NCBI RefSeq assembly: GCF_009192945.1
Contig: NZ_NSET01000048.1
Location: 1 to 46,673, forward strand
DNA from: Xanthomonas maliensis
Lineage (GTDB): Bacteria; Pseudomonadota; Gammaproteobacteria; Xanthomonadales; Xanthomonadaceae
Length of the DNA: 46,673 bases
Direction: 5' to 3'
The notes below the pieces were generated by a model. It ran no database searches. It was not told the DNA's origin and saw only the letters and a list, made by a program, of their open reading frames with translations. Below are positions 19,284-27,200 of the stretch, one piece after another. Position numbers and translations under genes: made by a program. How positions within the stretch are numbered: the stretch's first letter is position 1; every line of letters begins with the position of its first letter.

Positions 19284-20602
19284 CGCCGGCCCACACCTGC
19301 ACGCGTCGGCGCGGCGTCCTGCGCCATCGCAGGCGCCGGCTCCCACCCGAACACGCTGCGGCCGCCGTAGCGGTGCGCAGCGCGACGCTCCTGTGCGATG
19401 TACTGCGCCACGGTGGGACCGTGCGCGCTGGCTTCGAGCCGCCGCGCCTGCGCATCCAGCCGCGCAATCGCCTGCAGGCGTTCGTCGTTGCCCAACCGGG
19501 CCTGCTGCATCGCATGCTTGAGCACGCCGATGGTGTGATCGAGCACGCGCGTGGGCACCGGAAACGGCTGACGGTCCTTGCCGCCGTGCGCCAGCGAGAA
19601 ACGCGCCGGGTCGCTGAACCGACACGGTGCCCCGTGCACGACCTCGGCCACCATCGCCAGCGACCGCAAGGTGCGGGCGCCGACCCCAGGCACCTGCAAC
19701 AAGGCAGTGAAATCGGTGGGACCGGCCTCTGCAGCCGCGGCCAGGCTGGCATGCAGGCGCCGCGCGATCACATTGTCGCTGCGCACCTCATGATGATCGG
19801 GCATGCACAGATGCGGTTGCTGCGCCGGGTCCCAGGCCTGGCCGGCAAACAGGTCGCCAGTGGTGGGGTGCGCCACCGGCGTGGGCGCGATGGCATCGGC
19901 GATGCGCTGCCACTGCCGCGCCAGCTGGTCCGGCGCGGTGGTCCGCAGTAATTCCACCTGCGCATCGCGTGCGGCGGCGGCGCGGCGATCGGCAAGATTG
20001 ACGATTTTGCCTTGCTGCGGCCCATCGATGGCGGCGTGCGGCGCATCGACGAAGCTGCTCAGCCCCTCCGATAGCCAGTGGTAGCGGCGCGCCTGCTTGC
20101 GCTCGCCGTGCATGCCTTGCTGCACCACCACCCAACGTCCCTCGTCGCTGACGATGAAGCTGTGCAGATAGAGGTCGAACCCATCCTGCACCGCAGCGCT
20201 GTCGACCTTGGCCACCAGCCGGCTGGCCTGCGCCAATGCCGCACCGTCGCAGCCGATACGCTCGCCAATGGCCAACAGCTCTGCCGGCGTCGCCCGCGAA
20301 TGCCGGCCGCGGCCGCCGCAGACATGGATTCCCAGCTCGCCGGACAGCGGCGCCAGGCCGCGCTTGAGCGCACCGACGACGCTGGTGGTGATGCCAGACG
20401 AATGCCAGTCCATGCCCATCACCGCGCCAAACGACTGGAACCAGAACGGATGCGCCAGCCGCCGCAGCAGCTCGTCGCGACCATAGCTGTGCACGATGGC
20501 CTGGCATATCACGGCACCCAATCGCGTCATCCGCTCGCCCAGCCAGCGCGGCACGCGCCCGCCATGCAAGGGAAGATCCGCACTGCCAGCCCGTCGACTC
20601 AT
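19280..20602 (-). CDS. DUF763 domain protein with helix-hairpin-helix
   Basis: Predicted 440-residue cytoplasmic protein that matches DUF763, a widespread family of unknown function. Conserved-looking parts are ADLPLHGGRVPRWLGERM at residues 8-25, FWFQSFGAVMGMDWHSSGIT, and CGGRGRHSRATPAELLAIGE. Near residue 300 is a helix-hairpin-helix motif (LLQVPGVGARTLRSLAMVAE), a common DNA-binding element. The ATG at 20602 has GAGG just upstream; the longer frame to 20974 is ignored. It is the first gene of a pair with the GIY-YIG protein. DNA repair, defence or recombination are open options. Family assignment is from motif memory. Confidence 0.72.
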   Translation of the reverse strand: MSRRAGSADLPLHGGRVPRWLGERMTRLGAVICQAIVHSYGRDELLRRLAHPFWFQSFGAVMGMDWHSSGITTSVVGALKRGLAPLSGELGIHVCGGRGRHSRATPAELLAIGERIGCDGAALAQASRLVAKVDSAAVQDGFDLYLHSFIVSDEGRWVVVQQGMHGERKQARRYHWLSEGLSSFVDAPHAAIDGPQQGKIVNLADRRAAAARDAQVELLRTTAPDQLARQWQRIADAIAPTPVAHPTTGDLFAGQAWDPAQQPHLCMPDHHEVRSDNVIARRLHASLAAAAEAGPTDFTALLQVPGVGARTLRSLAMVAEVVHGAPCRFSDPARFSLAHGGKDRQPFPVPTRVLDHTIGVLKHAMQQARLGNDERLQAIARLDAQARRLEASAHGPTVAQYIAQERRAAHRYGGRSVFGWEPAPAMAQDAAPTRAGVGRR

Positions 20603-20863
20603 TGCCACCTCGTTGCCATCGCACAAGCATAGCGAGCCAATGTCGCAGTGGCTGCGACACGTTGGCACGCTCGCGTGCGCAATGCTGACGGCTTCAGCGA
20701 TGCTGCACCGTGCCTGCGTTGGATGATCGGTGTGCATTGCAAGCGAGGCCACATTCAGACGCAACCATGGCCACCCTCGCAGCATCTTGCTGAAACGGTC
20801 ACTTGGCCTTGACCCGCAGCCGCCCACTGTGGGGTTGTCCTCAGCCATCGCCACGGGGTTCGT

Positions 20864-21442
20864 ATGAATGCCACGCCCGCCAATGCCCGCGATGCGGCAC
20901 CGGCGACTGCCGCCGTCGTGCCAGCCACCTATCCGGTGAACCTGCGCATCAACGGCCAGGCGTACCAATTGCAACTGGAAGCCTGGATCAGCCTGCTCGA
21001 CCTGCTACGCGATCGCCTGGATCTCACCGGCACCAAGAAGGGCTGCGACCACGGCCAGTGCGGCGCCTGCACGGTGTTGGTCGATGGCCGTCGCATCAAT
21101 AGTTGCCTGACCCTAGCAGTGATGCAGGACGGCGCCGAGATCACCACCGTCGAAGGCCTGGCCGAGGGTGAGCACCTGCATCCGCTGCAACGCGCCTTCA
21201 TCGACCACGATGCCTTCCAATGCGGCTATTGCACCCCTGGCCAGCTGTGCTCGGCCGTGGGGCTGATCAACGAAGGCAAGGCCTGCAATCGCGACCAGGT
21301 CCGCGAGCTGATGAGCGGCAACATCTGCCGGTGCGGCGCCTATCCGCAAATCACCGATGCGGTGATGGACGTGCTCGGCAACCCCAGCGACAGCAGCGAG
21401 AGCGCCACCACGCCGTGGACGCCCGGGACGGTGCCGGCATGA
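20864..21442 (+). CDS. paoA: Aldehyde dehydrogenase iron-sulfur subunit PaoA
   Basis: Predicted 192-residue [2Fe-2S] subunit of a xanthine-oxidase-family aldehyde oxidoreductase that detoxifies aromatic aldehydes. The plant-type cluster ligands are Cys61, Cys66, Cys69 and Cys81 (GCDHGQCGACTV), and the second cluster uses Cys120, Cys123, Cys155 and Cys157 (CGYCTPGQ, CRCGAYPQ). Unlike E. coli PaoA, the N terminus (MNATPANARDAAPATAAVVP) has no twin-arginine signal, so this enzyme is probably cytoplasmic. The stop overlaps the paoB start (ATGA). The ribosome site is poor. Confidence 0.9.
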   Translation: MNATPANARDAAPATAAVVPATYPVNLRINGQAYQLQLEAWISLLDLLRDRLDLTGTKKGCDHGQCGACTVLVDGRRINSCLTLAVMQDGAEITTVEGLAEGEHLHPLQRAFIDHDAFQCGYCTPGQLCSAVGLINEGKACNRDQVRELMSGNICRCGAYPQITDAVMDVLGNPSDSSESATTPWTPGTVPA

Positions 21443-22503
21443 TCCCGCTCGACTATCGCCGCCCGGACAGCGTGGACGCCGCACTCGCCGCCTTGGCGCC
21501 ACGCACCGGCGATACGCAGCCCGTGCCGAGCGAGGCGCCCATCCGACCGATCGCCGGCGGCACCAACCTCACCGACCTGATGAAGCTGCAGTTGATGCGG
21601 CCACGGCAACTGGTGGACATCAATCGCCTGCCACTGGACACCATCACCGACATCGACGGCGGCGGCCTGCGCCTGGGCGCATTGGCACGCAATGCCGACA
21701 CCGCCTATCACCCGCAGGTGGAGGCGCGCTATCCACTGCTGAGCGCGGCCATCCTGGCCGGTGCCTCGCCGCAGATCCGCAACATGGCCAGCAATGGCGG
21801 CAATCTGTTGCAGCGCACTCGCTGCATGTACTTCTACGATCGCGCTACGCCCTGCAACAAGCGTGCGCCAGGCAGCGGCTGCGCTGCGATCGGCGGGCTG
21901 ACCAAGTACAACGCCATTCTGGGGGCCAGCGAGCATTGCATCGCCACCCATCCTTCCGACATGTGCGTCGCGCTGGCCGCGTTGGACGCGGTGGTGCAGG
22001 TGCGCGGTCCGGCCGGCGAACGCACGATCCCATTTGGCGACTTCCATCGTTTGCCGGGCGCGCATCCAGAACGCGACAGCACGCTGGAACCGGACGAGTT
22101 GATCGTGCACATCGATCTGCCCGACGCGCAGCGATTCGTTAAGCACAGTGCGTATCTGAAGATCCGCGAGCGGCTGTCCTATGCCTTCGCACTGGTCTCG
22201 GTCGCTGCTGCGCTCGACCTGGCCGACGATGGCAGCGTCCGCGCGGTGCGCGTGGCAGTTGGAGGCGTGGCGCATAAGCCCTGGCGCCTGCCGAGCGCCG
22301 AGGACGCGCTGATCGGCAAGCCGGCAACCCCGGAACACTTCGCCGCCCTGGCCGATGCGTTGTTACAAGGCGCACAGTCGCAAGGCGAAAACGCTTTCAA
22401 GATTCCGTTGGCCCATCGCACCATCGTGCGCGCGCTAGACGTGGCCCGCGAAGGCACCATCGACAACCGCGGCGGCGACACGACGCTGGAGGACACCCCA
22501 TGA
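21439..22503 (+). CDS. paoB: Aldehyde dehydrogenase FAD subunit PaoB
   Basis: Predicted 354-residue FAD-binding subunit. The FAD loop appears as PIAGGTNLTDLMKLQ and SPQIRNMASNGGNLLQRTRC. The Cys-rich insert TRCMYFYDRATPCNKRAPGS, followed by GCAAIGG and SEHCIATHPSDM, matches the extra [4Fe-4S] cluster known in E. coli PaoB. The true start is the ATG at 21439, overlapping paoA by four bases; the open frame to 21220 is only an extension. It overlaps paoC by four bases too. Confidence 0.92.
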   Translation: MIPLDYRRPDSVDAALAALAPRTGDTQPVPSEAPIRPIAGGTNLTDLMKLQLMRPRQLVDINRLPLDTITDIDGGGLRLGALARNADTAYHPQVEARYPLLSAAILAGASPQIRNMASNGGNLLQRTRCMYFYDRATPCNKRAPGSGCAAIGGLTKYNAILGASEHCIATHPSDMCVALAALDAVVQVRGPAGERTIPFGDFHRLPGAHPERDSTLEPDELIVHIDLPDAQRFVKHSAYLKIRERLSYAFALVSVAAALDLADDGSVRAVRVAVGGVAHKPWRLPSAEDALIGKPATPEHFAALADALLQGAQSQGENAFKIPLAHRTIVRALDVAREGTIDNRGGDTTLEDTP

Positions 22504-24797
22504 GTCACCTACCCGCCTCGCTCGCCAGTGCCCCGCTCACTCCACCGAGCGCTGATGCCGGCACCGGCCATCGCCCCACCGGCACCGCCGTCAGCCGCGT
22601 CGATGGGCGCGCCAAGGTCACCGGCCAGGCCCGCTATGCGGCCGAGTGGCCGGTACCGGATCTGGCCCATGGCGTGGTGGTCAACAGCGCGATCGCCAAA
22701 GGCCGCATCGTCGCCTTCGACCTGGCCGCCGCACGCGCGGTGCCAGGCGTGCTGGAGATCATTACCCACGAGAACCGTCCGCATATGCGCGGCATGGACC
22801 TGTTCTACAAGGACATGACCTCGCCAGCCGGGTCGCCGTTCCGGCCGTTGTACGACGACCACATTCTTTATAGCGGTCAGCCAATCGCGCTGGTGGTCGC
22901 CGACACCTTCGAAGCCGCGCGGCATGCCGCCCATCTGGTGCAGGTCGAATACGCCGCCGAACCGCACGACACCAACCTGATGACCAACCTGGATCGCGCG
23001 CGTAAGCCCAAGCCGCTGAAGGCCGGCTTTTCTGCACCGCCCAAGGACAAGGGCGATCCGGACACGGCCTTCGCCAACGCCCCCTGCCAGGTGCAGGGCG
23101 ACTACTACAGCGGCGTGGAGCACCATAACCCGATGGAGTTGTTCGCCTCCACGGTGATCCGCGATGACGACGGACACTTCACCATCTACGACAAGACCCA
23201 GGGCTCGCAGAACAGCCGCTGGTATGTCTCGCACGTGTTCGGCCTGAGCAAGCGCAAGGTGACTGTGCGCAACCCCTATGTCGGCGGCGCGTTCGGTTCT
23301 GGACTGCGACCGCAATACCAGCTGGCGCTGGCGGTGATGGCCTCCACCCTGCTGGACCGGTCGGTGCGGGTGGTCCTGACCCGGCAACAGATGTTCACCT
23401 TCGGGCATCGCCCGGAAACCGTGCAGCGACTCAAGCTCGGCGCCGATCGCGACGGACGCCTGCAGGCGATCTGGCACGAGGCCATCGCCGAAACCTCGCG
23501 CATCGAAGACTACGTCGAGGTCGTGGTCAATTGGAGCGGGCAGCTCTATGCCTGCGACAATGTGCACCTGGGCTATCGGCTGGTCGAGCTGGATCAATAC
23601 ACCCCGATCGACATGCGTGCCCCCGGCGCGGCCCATGGCGTGCACGCGCTGGAAGTGGCGATGGACGAGTTGTCCTACGAGGTCGGCATCGATCCGTTGG
23701 AACTGCGGCTGCGCAACTATGCCGAGGTCAATCCAGCCGACGACAAGCCGTTCTCCAGCAAGGCGCTGCGCGAATGCTACGCACAGGGCGCCGAGCGCTT
23801 CGGCTGGGCGCAGCGGGCGCCGCAACCGCGTGCACGCAAGGAAGGCCGCGAATGGGTCGGCTGGGGCATGGCCACCGGCCAATGGGATGCGATGCAGATG
23901 TTCGCGCGCGCCCACGCCGTACTGCATGCCGATGGTCGGCTGGTGGTCGGCAGCGCGGCCAGCGATATCGGCACTGGCACCTACACCGTCATGACGATGA
24001 TTGCTGCCGAAGCGCTTGGCCTGCCGTTGGAGCAGGTCAGCTTCCAACTGGGCGATTCCAGCTTGCCGGTGGCACCGATCGAAGGCGGCTCCTCGCATGT
24101 GACCACGGTGGGCTCGGCGGTGGACGGCGCCTGCGGCAAGCTGCGCAAACGTCTGCTGCGCATGGCCCAGGACTTGCCGGATTCGCGTTTCGGCAAGGCC
24201 GGCGAGGACGATGTGGTGTTCGCCAATGGCACGCTGGCGCTGCGGGCCGATCCTGCCAGCGCCATCGCACTGACCACGCTGCTGGCGCACGCTGGCGTGG
24301 ACCAGATCGAGGACAAGTTCCTGCTGCTGCCGAACATCGTGAAGCAGCGCAAATACACCCGTGCCACCCATAGTGCGGTGTTCGTCGAAGTGCGGGTGGA
24401 CGAGGAACTGGGCACCGTGCGGGTCACCCGCGTGGTCAGCGCGATTGCCGCCGGACGTATTCTCAACCTGAAGACCGCGCGCAGCCAGATCATCGGCGGT
24501 GTGGTCTGGGGGATCGGCGAGGCCTTGCACGAGCTCACCCAGGCCGATCACCGCTTTGGCCGCTTCATGAATCACGACCTGGCGCTGTATCACGTCTCGG
24601 CCAATGCCGACATCCATGATATCGAGGTGATTTTTGCCGACGAGGACGATCGCGTGGTCAGCAGCCTGGGCGCAAAGGGCGTGGGCGAGATCGGCCTGGT
24701 TGGCGTCTCGGCGGCCGTCTGCAACGCCATCTACCACGCCACCGGCAGGCGCATCCGCAGCACGCCGATGACGCCTGAGAAGATCATGGCCGACTGA
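22500..24797 (+). CDS. paoC: Aldehyde dehydrogenase molybdenum-cofactor subunit PaoC
   Basis: Predicted 765-residue catalytic subunit that binds molybdopterin cytosine dinucleotide. Signs are RVDGRAKVTGQARYAAEW at the N terminus, PYVGGAFGSGLRPQYQLALA, APGAAHGVHALEVAMDEL, and the active-site Glu730 in KGVGEIGLVGVSAA near the C terminus. Length is close to E. coli PaoC. The paoABC order with ATGA overlaps marks a single operon. No paoD/XdhC-like cofactor insertion gene follows in this window, so maturation must depend on a gene elsewhere. Confidence 0.93.
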   Translation: MSHLPASLASAPLTPPSADAGTGHRPTGTAVSRVDGRAKVTGQARYAAEWPVPDLAHGVVVNSAIAKGRIVAFDLAAARAVPGVLEIITHENRPHMRGMDLFYKDMTSPAGSPFRPLYDDHILYSGQPIALVVADTFEAARHAAHLVQVEYAAEPHDTNLMTNLDRARKPKPLKAGFSAPPKDKGDPDTAFANAPCQVQGDYYSGVEHHNPMELFASTVIRDDDGHFTIYDKTQGSQNSRWYVSHVFGLSKRKVTVRNPYVGGAFGSGLRPQYQLALAVMASTLLDRSVRVVLTRQQMFTFGHRPETVQRLKLGADRDGRLQAIWHEAIAETSRIEDYVEVVVNWSGQLYACDNVHLGYRLVELDQYTPIDMRAPGAAHGVHALEVAMDELSYEVGIDPLELRLRNYAEVNPADDKPFSSKALRECYAQGAERFGWAQRAPQPRARKEGREWVGWGMATGQWDAMQMFARAHAVLHADGRLVVGSAASDIGTGTYTVMTMIAAEALGLPLEQVSFQLGDSSLPVAPIEGGSSHVTTVGSAVDGACGKLRKRLLRMAQDLPDSRFGKAGEDDVVFANGTLALRADPASAIALTTLLAHAGVDQIEDKFLLLPNIVKQRKYTRATHSAVFVEVRVDEELGTVRVTRVVSAIAAGRILNLKTARSQIIGGVVWGIGEALHELTQADHRFGRFMNHDLALYHVSANADIHDIEVIFADEDDRVVSSLGAKGVGEIGLVGVSAAVCNAIYHATGRRIRSTPMTPEKIMAD

Positions 24798-24799
24798 GC

Positions 24800-24834
24800 G
24801 TTGTCGCCGCATGCCGCAGGCATGCGGCGACAAC
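24800..24834. terminator. Perfect 16-bp hairpin after paoC
   Basis: GTTGTCGCCGCATGCC (24800-24815) pairs without mismatch with GGCATGCGGCGACAAC (24819-24834), leaving a 3-base GCA loop. It begins 3 bases after the paoC stop. There is no T-run, so it may be a stabilising or Rho-linked end, or a repeated palindrome of the genome. Confidence 0.65.
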
Positions 24835-24982
24835 CGCGCGTGACGCGCACCTGCGCCGATGCACGACCTGATCGCCTGGTATCCGCAGCTGGCCTGGCCC
24901 CGAAGCAGCCGCGGCGCCCGAACCATGGCGAGCAACGCGCTATCGGCGAGCGACCGGCGCGCGTTGGCCTGTCGCCACCGCT

Positions 24983-25480
24983 TCAACGGTGCTTGAGAAT
25001 GCTGATCTCGCCCGAGGTTTCCAGGATCGCCATCGCGATCTCGGCATCGTCGCGGCAATCGGCCTTGCGCTTGGCGACCTCGAAGTCGGCATAGCTGACA
25101 TTGCGGCGCACCAATTCTTCCCAGAACACGTGTCCGTCGCGTGCCAGCAGCGCGGGCGTGCCCTGCACCCAGCGGTCCAAACGCCGACTGCGCGCGGTCG
25201 CCACACCCACCAGCCAGTTGAGCAGCAACAAGGTCGCCGCCAGCAGCAGCCCGCCCAATAGCGAAACATCCTCGCCGATCAGCGAGTTCTGCACGGCCGT
25301 GCCCAACAGCACGATCACCAGCACATCGAATGGCGTGGACTGGCCGACCGCGCGCTTGCCGGTGATGCGGGTCAACAACAGCACCACGATGTAAACCACC
25401 ACCGCGCGCAGCACGAATTCCCACCACGGCATGCCCAGGCGCAGCATTTCATAGAAGCGCACGCGTGTCTCCACGTCCAT
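24983..25480 (-). CDS. DUF421 (YetF-like) membrane protein
   Basis: Predicted 165-residue inner-membrane protein. Three hydrophobic helices occupy about residues 15-95 (FVLRAVVVYIVVLLLTRITG, FDVLVIVLLGTAVQNSLIG, LLLAATLLLLNWLVGVATA). A cytoplasmic YetF-like domain follows (GTPALLARDGHVFWEELVRR, DFEVAKRKADC). The motif RITGKRAVGQSTPFDVLVIV is highly typical of DUF421. Function is unknown in the family. The promoter region is divergent from the alcohol dehydrogenase. Confidence 0.85.
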   Translation of the reverse strand: MDVETRVRFYEMLRLGMPWWEFVLRAVVVYIVVLLLTRITGKRAVGQSTPFDVLVIVLLGTAVQNSLIGEDVSLLGGLLLAATLLLLNWLVGVATARSRRLDRWVQGTPALLARDGHVFWEELVRRNVSYADFEVAKRKADCRDDAEIAMAILETSGEISILKHR

Positions 25481-25737
25481 TCCCGTTACTCCACTGACCG
25501 ATCACGCGCACGCTAGTGGCAACGTGGTGAACGGACCGTGCGCCGGTCTTACACGCACAGTTGCATGCGATCCCAGCCGGACTCGGCAGCAGGCCAGCCC
25601 GTTGCGGTTGAGGCGGTTGCTTGCCGGCCCGCACTGCGACCGCAGCGATGGCGCGCCTGCTGGGTCGCGGCCGCGCATCGCGCCGTGGGCCGGGAGTCGC
25701 CCACCGGGTGACGGCAGCAATGGAGAGGCGGTTCTGG

Positions 25738-25766
25738 TTGACACCTGGCGTCACTCGGCAAATCTT
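25738..25766 (+). promoter_or_regulatory. Candidate sigma-70 promoter of the alcohol dehydrogenase gene
   Basis: A perfect -35 TTGACA (25738-25743) is followed after 17 bases by AATCTT (25761-25766), a weak -10. It is 34 bases from the ATG. The rest of the 320-base divergent region shows nothing I can name. Confidence 0.35.
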
Positions 25767-25800
25767 AGTCTCCCAGCCCTTGGACCGCAGACAGACCGCC

Positions 25801-26874
25801 ATGACCTCTGTCCAGACCCCGCAGCACGCGCAACCCCGCCCCACCCGCGCCTATGCTGCGCTCGAGAAGCGCGGCGCGATGGTGCCCTGGCAGTTCGAAC
25901 GCCGCGCCGTGCGTCCGAACGACGTCGCCATTCGGGTGCTGTATTGCGGCGTCTGCCACACCGATCTGCATACGGTGAATCAATGGGCCAGCGAATACCC
26001 CGTGGTGCCGGGGCACGAGATCGTCGGTGAAGTGATCGAGCTGGGGAGCGAGGTCACCGGTTTTGCGGTTGGCCAACGCGTGATGATCGGCACCATCATC
26101 GACTCCTGTCGCCAGTGCGGTCCCTGTCAGGAGCGTATGGAGGTGTATTGCCGCAAGTTCCCGACCTTGACCTTCGACGGCAGGGACCGGGTCGATGGCA
26201 GCCGCACGCGTGGTGGCTACTCCGAGTTCTATGTGTGCGACGCACACTTCGTCTACCCATTGCCGGAGGGGCTCGACCCGGCAGCGGCGGCTCCGCTGCT
26301 GTGCGCCGGCATCACTGTGTTCTCGCCGCTGCAGCACTACGGCATTGGCCCCGGTCATACCGTGGGTGTGGTTGGCATCGGCGGGCTCGGCCACCTCGGC
26401 ATCAAGTTCGCCCGCGCGATGGGCGCGCACGTGGTCGCCTTTACCACCTCGCCGAACAAGGTCGCCGAGGCCGAACGCCTGGGTGCGCATGAGGTGGTGC
26501 TGTCCACCGACGAGGCGCAAATGCAGGCGCAGGCATTCCGCTGCGACTTCATCCTCGACACCGCACCACACAGCTATCCGATGAACAGCATCTTGATGGC
26601 ATTGAACCTCGACGGCACGCTGTGCTCGCTCGGCTTGCCCGACCAATTGGATTTCCGTCCCGTGCTGCTGGCGATGGGACGACGCAAGATCACCAGCTCC
26701 GGCACCGGCGGCACCGCCGACACCCACGCGATGCTGGCGTTCTGCCAGCAGCATGGCATCGTGGCCGAGGTGGAGGTGATCCGCATGCAGGACATCAACG
26801 AGGCCTTTGCGCGGTTGGAGCGCAACGATGTGCACTACCGCTTCGTGGTGGATATGACGGCGTCGGCGCTTTAG
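25801..26874 (+). CDS. Zinc-dependent NAD(P) alcohol dehydrogenase (YahK/CAD type)
   Basis: Predicted 357-residue cytosolic medium-chain dehydrogenase that probably reduces aldehydes to alcohols. Catalytic zinc ligands are Cys49 (YCGVCHTD) and His72 (GHEIVGEV). The structural zinc site uses Cys103, Cys106, Cys109 and Cys117 (DSCRQCGPCQERMEVYC). The cofactor loop is GVVGIGGLGHLGIKFARAMG, which fits NADPH-preferring cinnamyl-alcohol-type enzymes. The ATG at 25801 is chosen because the family starts here; the frame to 25621 is filler. The ribosome site is weak. With paoABC nearby it may share a role in aldehyde detoxification. Confidence 0.92.
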   Translation: MTSVQTPQHAQPRPTRAYAALEKRGAMVPWQFERRAVRPNDVAIRVLYCGVCHTDLHTVNQWASEYPVVPGHEIVGEVIELGSEVTGFAVGQRVMIGTIIDSCRQCGPCQERMEVYCRKFPTLTFDGRDRVDGSRTRGGYSEFYVCDAHFVYPLPEGLDPAAAAPLLCAGITVFSPLQHYGIGPGHTVGVVGIGGLGHLGIKFARAMGAHVVAFTTSPNKVAEAERLGAHEVVLSTDEAQMQAQAFRCDFILDTAPHSYPMNSILMALNLDGTLCSLGLPDQLDFRPVLLAMGRRKITSSGTGGTADTHAMLAFCQQHGIVAEVEVIRMQDINEAFARLERNDVHYRFVVDMTASAL

Positions 26875-27169
26875 CGCACCCCCCGATCGAGCGCACCGCG
26901 CGGGCAAGGTCGCCGGCTGGCGATCGGCCTGCCGCCGCGTCACTTCAGCAAAGTGCACGCGCGTCAGCGTGGCCCGGCCGGGGGCAAGAAGGAGTTCCGC
27001 AAACGCGCGGTGCCGGCCGGCGGCAGCGCCTCGGCGAGTGCGTGCCGCGCCGCGAAGATCTGCTGGTCGTCGGCTCGACGCGCGCTAGAGCCGGGCCTGT
27101 CCGACGTGCGGCTGGCGCCTTCGCTGAAGCGCCTGGACTGAGCGCCAGCGTCGACCTGCTGGGCTGCGC
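26875..27169. other. Gene-free stretch between the dehydrogenase and the UvrA paralogue
   Basis: About 295 bases between two convergent genes, with no start-plus-ribosome-site frame or recognisable motif on either strand. Only the hairpin at 27170-27200 at its end stands out. Confidence 0.4.
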
Positions 27170-27200
27170 ACGCGCCGGCATGCGGCGCTAGCCGGCGCGT
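27170..27200 (-). terminator. Hairpin overlapping the end of the UvrA-paralogue gene
   Basis: ACGCGCCGGC (27170-27179) pairs perfectly with GCCGGCGCGT (27191-27200) across an 11-base loop. The gene's TAG (27188-27190) lies in the loop. No T-run is seen. Confidence 0.5.

Noticed and set aside
22509..25427. 972-codon minus-strand frame opposite paoC
   Set aside because: It is a mirror of a well supported gene and shows only His/Gly/Ala-rich filler.
26945..27181. 78-codon minus-strand frame after the UvrA-paralogue gene
   Set aside because: Random Pro/Arg/Ser composition, and it overlaps the terminator hairpin; no motif or ribosome site.
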